Part shown: positions 9,047 to 18,557 of the stretch, one piece after another | How positions within the stretch are numbered: the first letter of the stretch is position 1 | Layout of the letters: every line of letters starts with the position of its first letter | Source of the DNA: Paraburkholderia phytofirmans PsJN | GTDB lineage: Bacteria > Pseudomonadota > Gammaproteobacteria > Burkholderiales > Burkholderiaceae | Assembly: GCF_000020125.1 (NCBI RefSeq) | Contig: NC_010681.1 | Coordinates: 1,240,001-1,304,000, forward strand | Length of the DNA stretch: 64,000 bases | Direction: 5' to 3' | The notes under the pieces: generated by a model | The model's database searches: none | Seen by the model: the letters and a program-made list of their open reading frames with translations, nothing else | Told to the model about the DNA's origin: nothing | Translations under genes and position numbers: made by a program

Positions 9047-10210
9047 ATGAACTGGCTCATGAGCACGTTGAAGCGCTTCGCCGGCGGGGTGATTTTCTCG
9101 ATCGCGACTCTGTGGTGTCAGGGCGCTCAGTCAGAAGACGCGGCTGTTGTTCGCATTGGATTTGCTGCCCCATTGACGGGCCCCTCGGCGGCAGATGGAA
9201 AAGAAATGAAAAACGCGGCGCGACTGGCTATCGAGGACGCGAATGCGCGGCATCCAAAGATAGGCGAGCGTACTGTCTCATTCGAGCTGGCGCCACTTGA
9301 TGACCAGGCGGACCCGCGAGTAGCGAGTCAGGTTGCGCAGCGCTTTGTCGATATGTCGGTTGCGGGGGTGGTAGGGCATTTCAATTCCGGGTGCAGCATT
9401 GCCGCCTCGAACGTATACGACGATGCCCAGATTGCACAGGTAAGCCCTAGCTCCACGAGCGCTATCTATACGCTTCGAGGGAAGAAGTCGTCGTTCAGAG
9501 TCGTTGGGCAGGACGCGGTTGCCGGTGCTGAACTGGGACGCTATCTTGTCGAAGATTTTCAGGCTAGGCGTGTTGCCATCGTTGACGACAGAACTGATTT
9601 CGGTGCGGGCCTGGCCGACCGGGTCAGCGATTTCATCGCGCAGCGCCACGTCGCAATTGTTGCCCGAGAGTACGTGACGGATAAGACAGTTGATTTCAGC
9701 GCTATCCTGACCCGAATCCGCTCTCAGAACGCTGATTTGGTTGTATTCGGCGGGTTTGATGCGCAAGCCGCCCAGATCGTCAGACGGATGCGAAGTGCGG
9801 GCATGAAGGCGACGCTCGCCGGAGAGGGGTTCAACAACGCTATCTTTTTGAATCTCGCCCGCGGGGACGGTGAAGGTACGGTCACTATCCAGCCAGGCTT
9901 GCCGTTGAACAGAATGCCAGCAAAGGATTTTGCGTCCCGCTATGAGGCGCGATACAAGGCAAAGCTGGAAGGATTCCAGGCACCCTATGCCTACGATGCT
10001 ACCTCGGTCATCGTACAGGCCGTACTGGCCGCTCAATCTGCCAGAGCCGTCGATGTACTGCAGGCGGTGCGGAAAACAAACATGGACGGTTTGACAGGAC
10101 CGATTGCCTTTGACAAAAACGGTGACCTGGCTGCGGCTCCGTACACGATATATCGACTAACAGGTGGTCGTTGGACGGACAAGAAGGTGTCTGTCGCCCA
10201 TGGCGAGTAG
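9047..10210 (+). CDS. Periplasmic substrate-binding protein, branched-chain amino-acid (Leu/Ile/Val) type
   Basis: From ATG 9047 (GGGAG upstream) the product has 387 residues. The N terminus MNWLMSTLKRFAGGVIFS followed by a hydrophobic run and CQGAQSEDA is a signal peptide. The mature part is a type-I periplasmic binding protein: VRIGFAAPLTGPSAADGKEMKNAARLAIEDAN, then VVGHFNSGCSIAASNVYDDA, VSPSSTS, and VAIVDDRTDFGAGLADRV. This matches LivJ/LivK-like proteins that feed amino acids or aromatic acids to Liv-type ABC transporters. No permease or ATPase gene is nearby, so it either serves a transporter encoded elsewhere or acts as a sensor ligand-binder. An ectoine-synthase-like gene follows 170 bases downstream. 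Confidence 0.88.
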   Translation: MNWLMSTLKRFAGGVIFSIATLWCQGAQSEDAAVVRIGFAAPLTGPSAADGKEMKNAARLAIEDANARHPKIGERTVSFELAPLDDQADPRVASQVAQRFVDMSVAGVVGHFNSGCSIAASNVYDDAQIAQVSPSSTSAIYTLRGKKSSFRVVGQDAVAGAELGRYLVEDFQARRVAIVDDRTDFGAGLADRVSDFIAQRHVAIVAREYVTDKTVDFSAILTRIRSQNADLVVFGGFDAQAAQIVRRMRSAGMKATLAGEGFNNAIFLNLARGDGEGTVTIQPGLPLNRMPAKDFASRYEARYKAKLEGFQAPYAYDATSVIVQAVLAAQSARAVDVLQAVRKTNMDGLTGPIAFDKNGDLAAAPYTIYRLTGGRWTDKKVSVAHGE

Positions 10211-10380
10211 AGCTGTATGGGGCAGAGGTCGCGCTAACACCTTCTTCCCGCCACTTCGTATGGCCGCGTCGGGATCAGCGACACGCGCGCGTCGTCTTCG
10301 AGCGGCGCCTGATTGATAGTAGCGAATTGGACGAACACTCGACCAGAACGGATGTCGCCTAGCCGTAAGAGGAATATGAA

Positions 10381-10794
10381 ATGTTAGTACGTGACGTCGA
10401 TTCAACCGTTGGAACACCGAGACACATTCGCGGAAAAGGCTGGGACAGCAAGCGATTAGTCGTCGCGGCCGACGGGGTGTGTTTCTCCCTCCACGATACG
10501 ACAGTCGAAGAGGGCACCCAGATGGAATTGCAGTATCGGCACCACGTGGAGGCAAATTATTGCTTCGGTGGAGAAGGCGAGGTTGTAGACCTCGCGAGTG
10601 GCGAGAGATTTAAGCTTAGACCAGGCAGCGTATATGTGCTGGATAAACATGACCGTCATCTCGTGCGAGCTGTTAAAGGTGACCTTCGACTTGTTTGCGT
10701 ATTCACGCCGGCCCTCGCGGGAGAGGAAACTCACACTGCAGATGGGGGATATGAGCCGATTCGAGCCGTTCCCGATTCGCCTGCAGAAGATTGA
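10381..10794 (+). CDS. ectC: Ectoine synthase-like protein (orphan EctC)
   Basis: The 137-residue cupin protein aligns by eye over its whole length with ectoine synthase: MLVRDVDSTVGTPRHI, GWDSKRLV, YRHHVEANYCFGGEGEV, LRPGSVYVLDKHDRHLVRA and LVCVFTPALAGEETH. The three iron ligands described for EctC (Glu57, Tyr85, His93) fall at exactly the same numbers here. EctC closes N-gamma-acetyl-diaminobutyrate to ectoine, but ectA and ectB are absent from this window, so this is an orphan copy; such copies are known in genomes lacking the full pathway and may process imported intermediates. A GAGG site lies upstream of the ATG. The MocR regulator and a periplasmic binding protein lie upstream, and an AraC regulator downstream. 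Confidence 0.85.
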   Translation: MLVRDVDSTVGTPRHIRGKGWDSKRLVVAADGVCFSLHDTTVEEGTQMELQYRHHVEANYCFGGEGEVVDLASGERFKLRPGSVYVLDKHDRHLVRAVKGDLRLVCVFTPALAGEETHTADGGYEPIRAVPDSPAED

Positions 10795-11135
10795 CGCGGT
10801 AATGGAATCGCCGCTGCCGCTCGATTCGTAAAGAAACGCTTGTCGCAAAGCCGAATTGCGAATTGACCTTGTAGTCATCGCGGCATGGAGACTTCTAGAC
10901 GCGAGCCGCAATGACCCTCAGCGTCCCCCACGTGCTCGCATCCCTTGCTCACGTTGGCAGCTAAATCCAATAGATGTAACTGCGGTCTATACGTGCGAAT
11001 AGCCCTCCGCTTTTGCGCGGATAGTAAGCCGCCCATCAGTTCCGTGTTGAGAGATTTGTCCAGCGTTTCCGATTGGCATCGGTTAGGGTCGGATAGATAA
11101 ATAGTAGGAGTTGTAATTGAAAGAGGCGCAGTATC
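10795..11135. other. Intergenic, 341 bp
   Basis: This lies between the ectC-like gene and the first AraC-family gene. GAGG and a short A/T-rich stretch before 11136 probably serve the AraC gene. No terminator with a clear T-run and no RNA gene is visible. Confidence 0.4.
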
Positions 11136-12074
11136 ATGAATCCCGATATGTTTGCCTGCGAACCAGGGTTTCGAAAATCCGAACACCCTACCAACTCACT
11201 CGAAGAAGAGGCGGACTGGCGTAAGTCCGCACACATCCAGTTTTCAGCGTCGCGCATTTCTATCGCATTCTGGCGTGACATTGCGGAACACGAGCGGCAG
11301 CTGAGCGCTCCAGTACTTGAAGACTGTTACATTATCGAAGTGCTGCTGCGGAACACAATCGTGGACTGCTTTCGAAATGGGAAACGGATAACAAAGGGCA
11401 CGGGAGGCTTCGGCGGGACGCAAATCGCCGGCCCCGGCGAAGAAATCCGTTGCAACTTCAAAAGGCCGGTAGAAGCAGTTCACGTATTCGTACCGCGGGC
11501 GACTCTCGTTGCAACCTATGAGGAGTTGCAGCAATGTAAGTGTCCTGCGGACTATCACCTTTCGGACCCAGGGTTTGCGCCCGATACGGTGATGGGAAAG
11601 CTGGGATGTACCTTGCTCGACGCCACAAGTTTGCGAAGCCCATTTTCTGGTCTTTATTGCGAAAGCCTTGGCATGGCAATCCTTGCTCGAGCGATGGAAT
11701 TCCAAAACAGATTTCTGGACGACGGTCTTCGCCAAGGCCTCGCACCATGGAGATTGAAGCGCACTATAGAGTACATTGAAGACAATCTCGGTGAACAGAT
11801 TAGCCTGACAGACCTCGCGCAGCGTGCGGGATTGAGCCGCATGCACTTTGCAGCACAGTTCAAGCTTGCCACGGGACTGAGTCCGCATGCATACCTGACA
11901 GAGAAGCGATTGGGCGCTGCTAAATCGCTACTTGCAGAGGGACGTTTGCCAATCGCGCAAATTGCCTATGCGGTAGGATTTCATACGCAGGCGCATTTCA
12001 CGACGGTGTTCCGTCAGGCGACCGGTTTGACTCCGAAGCGCTGGAGGGAGCAGGCATCGGGGGCAACGCGCTAG
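11136..12074 (+). CDS. AraC-family transcriptional regulator
   Basis: The 312-residue protein ends with the AraC/XylS double helix-turn-helix (about 205-305): LKRTIEYIEDNLGEQISLTDLAQRAGLSRMHFAAQFKLATGLSP, then the second HTH IAQIAYAVGFHTQAHFTTVFRQATGLTPKRWR, close to the family consensus. The first 190 residues form a divergent ligand or dimerisation domain with little that I recognise. GAGG lies about 11 bases before ATG 11136. AraC regulators usually activate nearby catabolic or stress genes; the ectC-like gene upstream and a second AraC gene downstream are the closest candidates. The promoter specificity cannot be read from the sequence. Confidence 0.9.
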   Translation: MNPDMFACEPGFRKSEHPTNSLEEEADWRKSAHIQFSASRISIAFWRDIAEHERQLSAPVLEDCYIIEVLLRNTIVDCFRNGKRITKGTGGFGGTQIAGPGEEIRCNFKRPVEAVHVFVPRATLVATYEELQQCKCPADYHLSDPGFAPDTVMGKLGCTLLDATSLRSPFSGLYCESLGMAILARAMEFQNRFLDDGLRQGLAPWRLKRTIEYIEDNLGEQISLTDLAQRAGLSRMHFAAQFKLATGLSPHAYLTEKRLGAAKSLLAEGRLPIAQIAYAVGFHTQAHFTTVFRQATGLTPKRWREQASGATR

Positions 12075-12421
12075 CAGCCTGTCTTTCGAAACCCTCGCTT
12101 TGAAGCCGCAACGGCGATGGTCCTTAATGTTAGAGGCAACGCAAAAGCTTTCTATACGAGTGCAGATGCCCTTGTAAAAATTCAAGCGTGTCATCCGACC
12201 CGTGACGACCTTTACGCAACAAGGCGGGTTCTACTGAGCAATTGTCCCTGTGCGTGGCTCGATGGCTGCCGCGTCACTGGCGAGCAGCCGATACGCTGAC
12301 AAGCGCGTGTCCAGACGTTTACAAATTGGAATTGCTCGCGCCTACGCTGCAGCCGTATAGTGACGGTCCATCGGCAATGCCGCCGCTTTCTCCAGGCCAT
12401 GTTTTTTTGAATTGCTCGACT
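12075..12421. other. Intergenic, 347 bp
   Basis: This lies between two AraC-family genes on the same strand. Open frames cross it, but none has a ribosome binding site or protein-like composition. No hairpin terminator with a T-run is apparent, so read-through from the first regulator is possible. Confidence 0.35.
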
Positions 12422-13267
12422 ATGACGGGAAGTAATCCACGAACTACGGCAGAGTTTGCGCGATTCGGACATGTTGCGAAAATTCAGGCAATTGAGGCGC
12501 TGCACGCCAGATTCGAAAGCCATCGGTTCGCCGCTCACGCACACGACACGTGGTCGATAGGCGCCGTTGTGGCGGGTGCGAAAGATATTTCGGTGAGAAA
12601 GGCGAGCCGACGAGTTTTGGCGGCAAACCAGATCTACTGTATGCCTCCGGGCAGTCCGCATGCCGGAAAGGCAGTCGGAGGAATGTGCGAATATGTGATG
12701 CTCTACGTTCCCGATGAAGCGTGGCAGCAGCAGTGCGAAGCCTTCGACGTGGATGTGTGCCAACTTATGCGAGAGTTGCCGGGCGACTTGCAACAAGTGC
12801 GAATCGCCCGGGCGTTCGTGGACCAGGTTATCACGTCTCCCGAGACGGTAGATGCGTGGTCGGGGGAATGGACGCTTTTCTGCGAGTCATTGCTGCATAA
12901 GTATCGTGGCTTGCCTCGGTCGAAAGCTCCGTTGTCGTCGTGCGGCCGCACGAGTGCAGGCCTTCGTCGTGCGCACGAATTTCTGCATGAATTCTGGAAT
13001 CGAAACGTATCGCTTGAAGACCTCGCACGCGAGTCTTCGATGTCGGCATCGGATGTGTGTCGCCGCTTCGCGATAGCCTACGGTTTGACGCCGCACAGAT
13101 ATCAGTTAATGCTTCGCGTAAGCGAGGGAAAGTCCCGGTTGCTAGCAGGTGCCGATATATCGGCTGTAGCCACGGAGACAGGATTTGCTGACCAAAGCCA
13201 TTTCGGGCGTCACTTCAAGTCAATCTTTGGTGTGACACCGGGAACCGTTGCCAAGGCTCGCCGATAG
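12422..13267 (+). CDS. AraC-family transcriptional regulator with cupin sensor
   Basis: Taking ATG 12422 as start gives 281 residues. The frame is open from 12242 and an ATG at 12377 is also possible; none has a strong ribosome binding site, so the start is uncertain. Residues about 20-160 are an AraC-type cupin (RFESHRFAAHAHDTWSIGAVVAGAKD, then QIYCMPPGSPHAG). The C-terminal 100 residues hold two HTHs (SLEDLARESSMSASDVCRRFAIAYGLTPHRYQLMLRV, then AVATETGFADQSHFGRHFKSIFGVTP). The AHAHDTWSIG motif is typical of regulators controlling exporters or amino-acid metabolism genes. A lone gene, convergent with the hydrolase gene downstream. Confidence 0.85.
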   Translation: MTGSNPRTTAEFARFGHVAKIQAIEALHARFESHRFAAHAHDTWSIGAVVAGAKDISVRKASRRVLAANQIYCMPPGSPHAGKAVGGMCEYVMLYVPDEAWQQQCEAFDVDVCQLMRELPGDLQQVRIARAFVDQVITSPETVDAWSGEWTLFCESLLHKYRGLPRSKAPLSSCGRTSAGLRRAHEFLHEFWNRNVSLEDLARESSMSASDVCRRFAIAYGLTPHRYQLMLRVSEGKSRLLAGADISAVATETGFADQSHFGRHFKSIFGVTPGTVAKARR

Positions 13268-13363
13268 GCGCTTGGACGATTTTCTGTGACATCGGTCGAC
13301 CCATCGAGGCGATTTCCATGGACTCGCGTTTTGGGTTAGAGAGCATTTGTTGTGATGCCGACT

Positions 13364-14338
13364 TCATGATCTGGCGAAGGCAAGCAAATCCGCATTGACT
13401 TTGTCGGACAGCGTTGTACACATGCCGTGAGGCGCCCCTTGGTATACCTTGAGGGTTGCGTTGCTCAGCAGTTTGGAAGAGAGTGCCGCCGAGTCCGAAA
13501 TGGGCACTATCTGGTCGTCGTCTCCGTGCAGCAGAAGAGTAGGAATCTTGATTCTCTGAAGGTCTTGCGTAAAGTCCGTCTCGGAGAATTGCTTCACGCA
13601 GTCATACTGGCCTTTGATTCCACCACGCATCCCTTCGAGCCAGAATTCGTCGATTACCCCTTGCACAGGAGTGGCGCCCTGACGGTTGTAACCATAAAAC
13701 GGCATCGCGAGGTCTTTATAATATTGCGCACGTTGCAACACACCGGCGCGAATGTTGTCGAAGACATCTATCGACAATCCACCGGGATTGCTTGCACTCT
13801 TCAGCATAACCGGCGGAATAGCTCCAATAAGGACGGCTTTGGAAATACGTTTGGTTCCGTGTCGTCCGAGGTAGCGAACGACTTCTCCACCGCCAGTTGA
13901 GTGACCAACGAGCATCGCGTCTTTTACATCGAGCATGTCGAGCAAACCGGAGAGGTCGTCGGCATACGTGTTCATGTCGTTGTTATCCCAAGTCTGTGTG
14001 GAGCGCCCGTGGGCACGGCGATCGTGGGCGATGACGCGGTAGCCCCGAAGTCCGAGAAAGAGCATTTGCGAGTCCCACGCGTCAGCGTCGAGAGGCCATC
14101 CGTGTGAAAAGACGATTGGCGTCCCTTCTCCCCAATCCTTAAAAAAGATACGTGTCCCATCTTTGGTCACATGGAAACTGCTGTTATTGCTCATCAGGGT
14201 CTTCTTCCGGGGTGGCGCGCCCTGAGCAGTGACATTCGTCGCCAGTACGGACAAGGGTGCGCCGACTAAGGCGGCAAGGGCGGCGATGGTGCGACGGCGT
14301 TTCTGGGAAAGTTGGGCATTTCGCAGGTCGCGCTTCAT
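13364..14338 (-). CDS. Secreted alpha/beta hydrolase, non-heme chloroperoxidase type
   Basis: The 324-residue protein starts with a twin-arginine-like leader ([19 protein letters not shown]) followed by about 20 polar residues, so export by Tat is likely. The catalytic domain from residue 53 resembles cofactor-free haloperoxidases and arylesterases: [14 protein letters not shown], nucleophile Ser147 in GHSTGGG, acid near Asp275 in HGDDDQIVP and His304 in QGAPHGM. Known relatives hydrolyse esters or carry out perhydrolysis, and halogenation is an in vitro activity. Cytosolic relatives are about 275 residues, so the leader is an addition. It is convergent with the upstream AraC gene. Confidence 0.88.
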   Translation of the reverse strand: MKRDLRNAQLSQKRRRTIAALAALVGAPLSVLATNVTAQGAPPRKKTLMSNNSSFHVTKDGTRIFFKDWGEGTPIVFSHGWPLDADAWDSQMLFLGLRGYRVIAHDRRAHGRSTQTWDNNDMNTYADDLSGLLDMLDVKDAMLVGHSTGGGEVVRYLGRHGTKRISKAVLIGAIPPVMLKSASNPGGLSIDVFDNIRAGVLQRAQYYKDLAMPFYGYNRQGATPVQGVIDEFWLEGMRGGIKGQYDCVKQFSETDFTQDLQRIKIPTLLLHGDDDQIVPISDSAALSSKLLSNATLKVYQGAPHGMCTTLSDKVNADLLAFARS

Positions 14339-14764
14339 GGGGCCTCCTGGCTAGATATCGTCATGCAGGAGGCGATGCTCGCGATTAGTGAAAAGCGGAA
14401 TCGAACTCCACGGCAGCGAGCGGTTGGCATGACGTCGTGCTGTAAAGGACTGACGGATGACCGTTCTTGGTGACTCGATACTGCGCGTGTCAATGCTTCG
14501 ATGGTTCTCTTTTTGCACGGTCAGGTGTCGGAACGGCACGGAGAAGGCGCTGACCTGGACGCATAACGGCCACGGTGAAGCTACGCGGCACCGGGCGAGA
14601 GTTCGGCGAGCATAGACGCAATGCATCGACAGGATGAACCGAAGCCATTTTTATATCTACGCGTAAACCCGTATTATTGGCCGCCTGCATACGCGTGCCT
14701 GCCGCCGGCCGTCGCGCTGCGCCGACGCGGCGCCAATCCGCGTTCCCTGGAGGCCATCTTTCGG
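14339..14764. other. Divergent intergenic region, 426 bp; apparent boundary of the accessory region
   Basis: This lies between the hydrolase (minus) and the FUSC exporter (plus). Base composition and codon usage change here: to the left genes use many A/T-ending codons, to the right third positions are almost all G or C. No tRNA, IS or direct repeat marks the junction. GGAGG about 15 bases before 14765 is the likely ribosome binding site of the FUSC gene. Confidence 0.45.
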
Positions 14765-16864
14765 ATGCTGAATCGCAAGTCCAACCCGTCGTCTTCATCG
14801 CAACGCTGGTCGAACTGGCTGTATGCCGTCGTCAGCGCGATCTACCGCAAGCGGCCGGTATGGATGGTGTCGTTTTCGACCAGCGAGGCCAGCCTCTCCG
14901 AAGGCTTGCGAGCGGCTTGTGCGTCGACGGCCATGCTCGCGCTCGGCAATCTGCTGCACGAACCGACATTTGCGTGGGCGGCGATCGGCGCGTTCTGGAC
15001 CTGCCTCGCCGATGCGGGCGGCTCCAACCGCGCGCGCTTTGCCTCGATGATGGGCTTCGCGGTGCTGTCCACACTGTGCGGCGGCCTGACCGCTTACGCT
15101 TCCGGAGCGGGCGCCGTGTTCGCGGCGCTCGCGGTGCTGGTGTTCACGACAATCGGCGCATTCGGCAGGATCTGGGGCGCGGCCACATCGCAGGTAACGA
15201 TTCTCGCGGCCACCGCATGCGTCGTGATGGTCGACCGGCCGATGCACAGCGTTCGGCAAGGCATGGCGTTTCTCGGCATCTACCTGGTGGGGTGTCTGTT
15301 TGCCGTGGCGCTGAGTTTGACGGTCTGGCGCATTCATCCTTTCGGCACGAGCCGCTCGTCGTTGCGCGCCGTGTATCTGCGTCTTGCCGATATCGCCGTG
15401 GACAGCGCGCGGCTGCTCGAACGCCGCGCGGCGCGCGGCGAATGGGCCACGCATGCCGCAAAATTTCGCGCCGACGCCCGCGCCGCGCTGGAGCGCTCGC
15501 GCAAAGTGCTCGCGCGTGTGCCGGCATCGAGAACGGGTGGCCGCGAAACCTACGACACGCTGCTCGGCCTGCTGACCGACAGCGAAGCGTTGTTCGCGTA
15601 TCTGATCGCCGTCTCGGGCGCCTGTGAACGAGTCCCCGACGACGCATGGCGCGCGCAACGCGCGGCGCGGCTGCTGACGGTCATGGGCGACGTACTGCGC
15701 GGCATCGGCGCGGCCGCCAACGACGCACAGTGGGCGCGTCTCGCCGATTTGCAGCTGCGTTTGCGGCGTTTTGCTCGGCGCCTCGAAACTGCCTTGATGG
15801 AGCCCGTGACACTGAAGTCCGATTTCGAACTGGTCGACTTCACGCCGGTGCACGCAGAGCCCGAAGGCTGGCGCGACAACGCCGCGCGGCTTTTCACTCG
15901 CGTCTGGTCCACCTTCAAGGCCAACCTGTCGGTCGAGTCCGTCGGCTTGCGGCACGCGGCGCGCGTCGGCGTGACGACCACCACGGGCTTTCTCGTGATC
16001 CGCGCGCTCGGCCTGCCGTTCGGCTACTGGGCCACAATGGCGACGCTGCTGATTTTGCAACCGTCGATCGCCGCGACCTGGCCGCGCAGTATCGAGCGTG
16101 CGGCCGGCAGCATCGTAGGCGGCGTGCTGGCGGCGGCGATCGGCTATGCGATCCATTCGCCGCTCGGCATTTCGCTCGCGGTATTTCCGCTGGTGATGGC
16201 GACCATGGCGCTGCGGCCAGTGAGCTACAGCCTCTTCGTGTTGTTCCTCACGCCGACCTTCGTGCTGGTCGCCGACTTCGCGACGCCGGGCGCCAGCGAA
16301 TTCGCCTATGCGCTCACGCGGCTCGGCAACAACGTGCTCGGTTGCGTATTGGCGCTGCTGGCCACGTTCTATCTCTGGCCGACGCGCGAAAAGATCGACT
16401 ATCGCGCGTACTTGAGCGAGGCGGTGCGCGCCAATCTGGCTTATCTGAAAGCCGCGATGGAATCGCCTCGCCGCAGCGAGAAAGAGATGGAGCGCTTGCG
16501 CCGCGCCGCGGGTCTGGGCAGCAATAACGCAGAGGAAGCCATCGGCCGGATGCGCCTCGAAAAACTCGAGGACTCGATGGTCGACACCGTCACGCTCACC
16601 GTGCTGAGCCTGTTGCGAAGAATGGCCGGCACCGCGACGCAACTGCGCCTGAGTATGAACCGGCGCGACATGCACGACGAACTCGGCACGTGGATCGCGA
16701 CCGTGAGCGCGGACATAGACGCCGCGTTGAGCCGCACCTTGCGACCGGTGCGCCTTGGGCTCCCCGCGCGAGAAGGGCTGACTTCACTGGAAGCCGATGC
16801 AGTGGGCGAGCTGGCGCTGATGCATCGGCTGCTCAACGAGCGGATGCGTGAGGCGAGGGGATAG
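14765..16864 (+). CDS. FUSC-family inner-membrane transporter (aromatic acid exporter type)
   Basis: From ATG 14765 the product has 699 residues; an upstream frame to 14621 and ATG 14864 are alternatives. It shows the duplicated FUSC/YccS layout: a first set of about six membrane segments (residues about 50-200), a long cytosolic helical region rich in Arg and Ala (about 205-400), a second membrane block (WATMATLLILQPSIAATWPRSIERAAGSIVGGVL, followed by more hydrophobic stretches), and a C-terminal helical cytosolic domain. FUSC proteins export fusaric acid or aromatic carboxylic acids, often with an HlyD-like partner, but no partner gene is adjacent here. High GC and normal codon use mark the beginning of the core region. 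Confidence 0.85.
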   Translation: MLNRKSNPSSSSQRWSNWLYAVVSAIYRKRPVWMVSFSTSEASLSEGLRAACASTAMLALGNLLHEPTFAWAAIGAFWTCLADAGGSNRARFASMMGFAVLSTLCGGLTAYASGAGAVFAALAVLVFTTIGAFGRIWGAATSQVTILAATACVVMVDRPMHSVRQGMAFLGIYLVGCLFAVALSLTVWRIHPFGTSRSSLRAVYLRLADIAVDSARLLERRAARGEWATHAAKFRADARAALERSRKVLARVPASRTGGRETYDTLLGLLTDSEALFAYLIAVSGACERVPDDAWRAQRAARLLTVMGDVLRGIGAAANDAQWARLADLQLRLRRFARRLETALMEPVTLKSDFELVDFTPVHAEPEGWRDNAARLFTRVWSTFKANLSVESVGLRHAARVGVTTTTGFLVIRALGLPFGYWATMATLLILQPSIAATWPRSIERAAGSIVGGVLAAAIGYAIHSPLGISLAVFPLVMATMALRPVSYSLFVLFLTPTFVLVADFATPGASEFAYALTRLGNNVLGCVLALLATFYLWPTREKIDYRAYLSEAVRANLAYLKAAMESPRRSEKEMERLRRAAGLGSNNAEEAIGRMRLEKLEDSMVDTVTLTVLSLLRRMAGTATQLRLSMNRRDMHDELGTWIATVSADIDAALSRTLRPVRLGLPAREGLTSLEADAVGELALMHRLLNERMREARG

Positions 16865-16905
16865 CACGCGGCGGTGCGAGGAAGAAGGGCGAACCTGAAG
16901 CGTTG

Positions 16906-17235
16906 TCAGGACGCGCCGGTTTTTTCCTCAGCTTGCTCTTCGTCGACAGCCGGTTCGGGTTCGGGCAATGGCATCACCGATTCGAGCGTGCGCAGTCCCG
17001 CTGCAAGCGCCCGCTTCTCGGAAGGCGACAACCGCTTGACCCAATACTCCGCGCGCGAAGCAGTAGACCGATCCGTCAATTCGAACGACGCCAGCACCTG
17101 CACCGGCTTGCGCGAACGCGTATAACGCGCGCCTTCGCCACTCACGTGTTTGTCGAAGCGCGCCTGCACATCGACGGCGATGCCGGTATAAACGCTGCCG
17201 TCCGAGCATTCAAGAAGATAGAGAAACCAGGCCAT
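16906..17235 (-). CDS. GIY-YIG domain protein (UPF0213-like)
   Basis: The product has 109 residues. The GIY-YIG nuclease domain covers residues 1 to about 80: WFLYLLECSDGSVYTGIAVDVQARFDKHVSGEGARYTRSRKPV, in which YLL and YTG are the GIY and YIG equivalents, with a conserved Arg (QARF), His (KHV) and later Glu (RAEYWVK) positioned for catalysis. The tail is acidic and low-complexity. Small single-domain members are of unknown cellular role; a DNA-nicking activity is plausible. It lies 9 bases downstream of the GNAT/FemAB-like gene in the same direction, so the two are probably cotranscribed. Confidence 0.85.
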   Translation of the reverse strand: MAWFLYLLECSDGSVYTGIAVDVQARFDKHVSGEGARYTRSRKPVQVLASFELTDRSTASRAEYWVKRLSPSEKRALAAGLRTLESVMPLPEPEPAVDEEQAEEKTGAS

Positions 17236-17244
17236 GAATGCGGT

Positions 17245-18414
17245 TCAGCCTTTGAACGGATTGTGTTCGCGCAGTTCATCCACATATGCGTGGATGCTGT
17301 TCTTTTCGTTGTCGAGAAAGTGGCCGACCGCATCGGCGAACGCGGGGTGCGCGAGCCAGTGCGCCGAGCGCGTGACCGTGGGCAGAAACCCGCGCGCCAT
17401 CTTGTGCTCGCCCTGGGCGCCGCCTTCGAACGCGCCGAGCTTTTCCTCGATGCAGAATTCGAGCGGCTGATAGTAGGCCGTTTCGAAGTGCAAACACGGC
17501 ACGTGTTCCAGTGCGCCCCAATAGCGGCCGTACAGCGTGCCGCCGGTTTTCGCGTCGCGCTGATACACCACCAGCGAACTCGCGATCGGCTTGCCTTCGT
17601 ATTCGGCGATCACGAGCAGCAGGTTCTCCGGCATCGACGCGCCGATCATGCGGAAGAAATCGAGGTTCAGATACGGACTCGAAAAGTGCTCGCGGTACGT
17701 CTGCCGATAGCACTTGCTGAAGAAACGCCAGTCCGCGTCCTGAATGTCCTCGCCGCGAATCCGGCGCATCGTCACGCCGGCCTCGTGCACTTTGCGACGC
17801 TCGGCGCGAATGTTCTTGCGCTTCTTCTGTTCGAGCGTGGAGAGGAAATCGTCGAAGTCGCGATAGCCGTCGTTGAGCCAGTGAAACTGCACGCCTTCGC
17901 GCTGCATCATGCCCATGTCGGTGAGCGCTGGGGCTTCCGTTTCGGTGGGGAAAAGCACGTGCAGCGACGACACGTCGGCCTGCTCGGCGAACGCCATCAG
18001 CGTCGCGGCCAGGTGCCTGAGCGCATGCGTATCCGCCGACAACAACCGGTTGCCCTGCACCGGCGTGAACGGCACCGCGCACAACAACTTCGGGTAATAC
18101 GGCAAGCCGTTGCGCTTGTAGGCGTCGGCCCATGCCCAGTCGAACACGTACTCGCCGTATGAGTGCCCTTTCAGATACACGGGCGCGGCGGCCACGAGCT
18201 TGTCCGTGCGCGGGTCGCTCAACGTGACGAATTGCGGCGCCCAGCCGGTATCCGCAACCGCACAGCGGGTCGCATGCAAGGCGCTCAAAAACTCATGCCG
18301 CAGAAACGGCGTCGGCTGAGACTGCTGCGCGAGCAGGGCATTCCACTCGGCGGCGTCTACCTCGGAGGGCGACGCCAGAATGCCCGTGCGATAATCAAAG
18401 CGTTCCTGGTTCAA
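17245..18414 (-). CDS. FemAB-like GNAT-superfamily protein (COG3146 type)
   Basis: The 389-residue protein resembles the large peptidogalycan/FemAB-like family: the opening ASPSEVDAAEWNALLAQQSQPTPFLRHEFLSALH, the central DDFLSTLEQKKRKNIRAERRKVHEAGV, then FFRMIGASMPENLLLVIAEYEGKPIASSLVVY and the end FETAYYQPLEFCIEEKLGAFEGGAQGEHKMARGFLP. Such proteins have two GNAT-like folds and probably transfer an acyl or aminoacyl group, but no substrate is proved. The reading starts at TTG 18414, for which no good ribosome binding site is visible, so the start is the weak point. It is divergent from nadE and followed closely by the GIY-YIG gene. Confidence 0.8.
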   Translation of the reverse strand: MNQERFDYRTGILASPSEVDAAEWNALLAQQSQPTPFLRHEFLSALHATRCAVADTGWAPQFVTLSDPRTDKLVAAAPVYLKGHSYGEYVFDWAWADAYKRNGLPYYPKLLCAVPFTPVQGNRLLSADTHALRHLAATLMAFAEQADVSSLHVLFPTETEAPALTDMGMMQREGVQFHWLNDGYRDFDDFLSTLEQKKRKNIRAERRKVHEAGVTMRRIRGEDIQDADWRFFSKCYRQTYREHFSSPYLNLDFFRMIGASMPENLLLVIAEYEGKPIASSLVVYQRDAKTGGTLYGRYWGALEHVPCLHFETAYYQPLEFCIEEKLGAFEGGAQGEHKMARGFLPTVTRSAHWLAHPAFADAVGHFLDNEKNSIHAYVDELREHNPFKG

Positions 18415-18557
18415 TCTGTGTGACTGTTCCCAATGAGCGGCGCGGCGCGCTAGTGGTAATCAGGCGCCACACCGTTCGTTTATCCGATTTGTCCATTCCG
18501 TCGAGCTAACCAGCCGCGGTACTCGCAAGCCACGTCGGCTTGCCTGTCGATCCTGCC

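Noticed and set aside
14795..16675. 626-residue minus-strand open frame
   Set aside because: It is the antisense of the FUSC gene; Arg/His/Gln-rich composition typical of a high-GC shadow frame.
16903..18162. 419-residue plus-strand open frame
   Set aside because: Antisense of the GIY-YIG and FemAB-like genes; no protein-like motifs.
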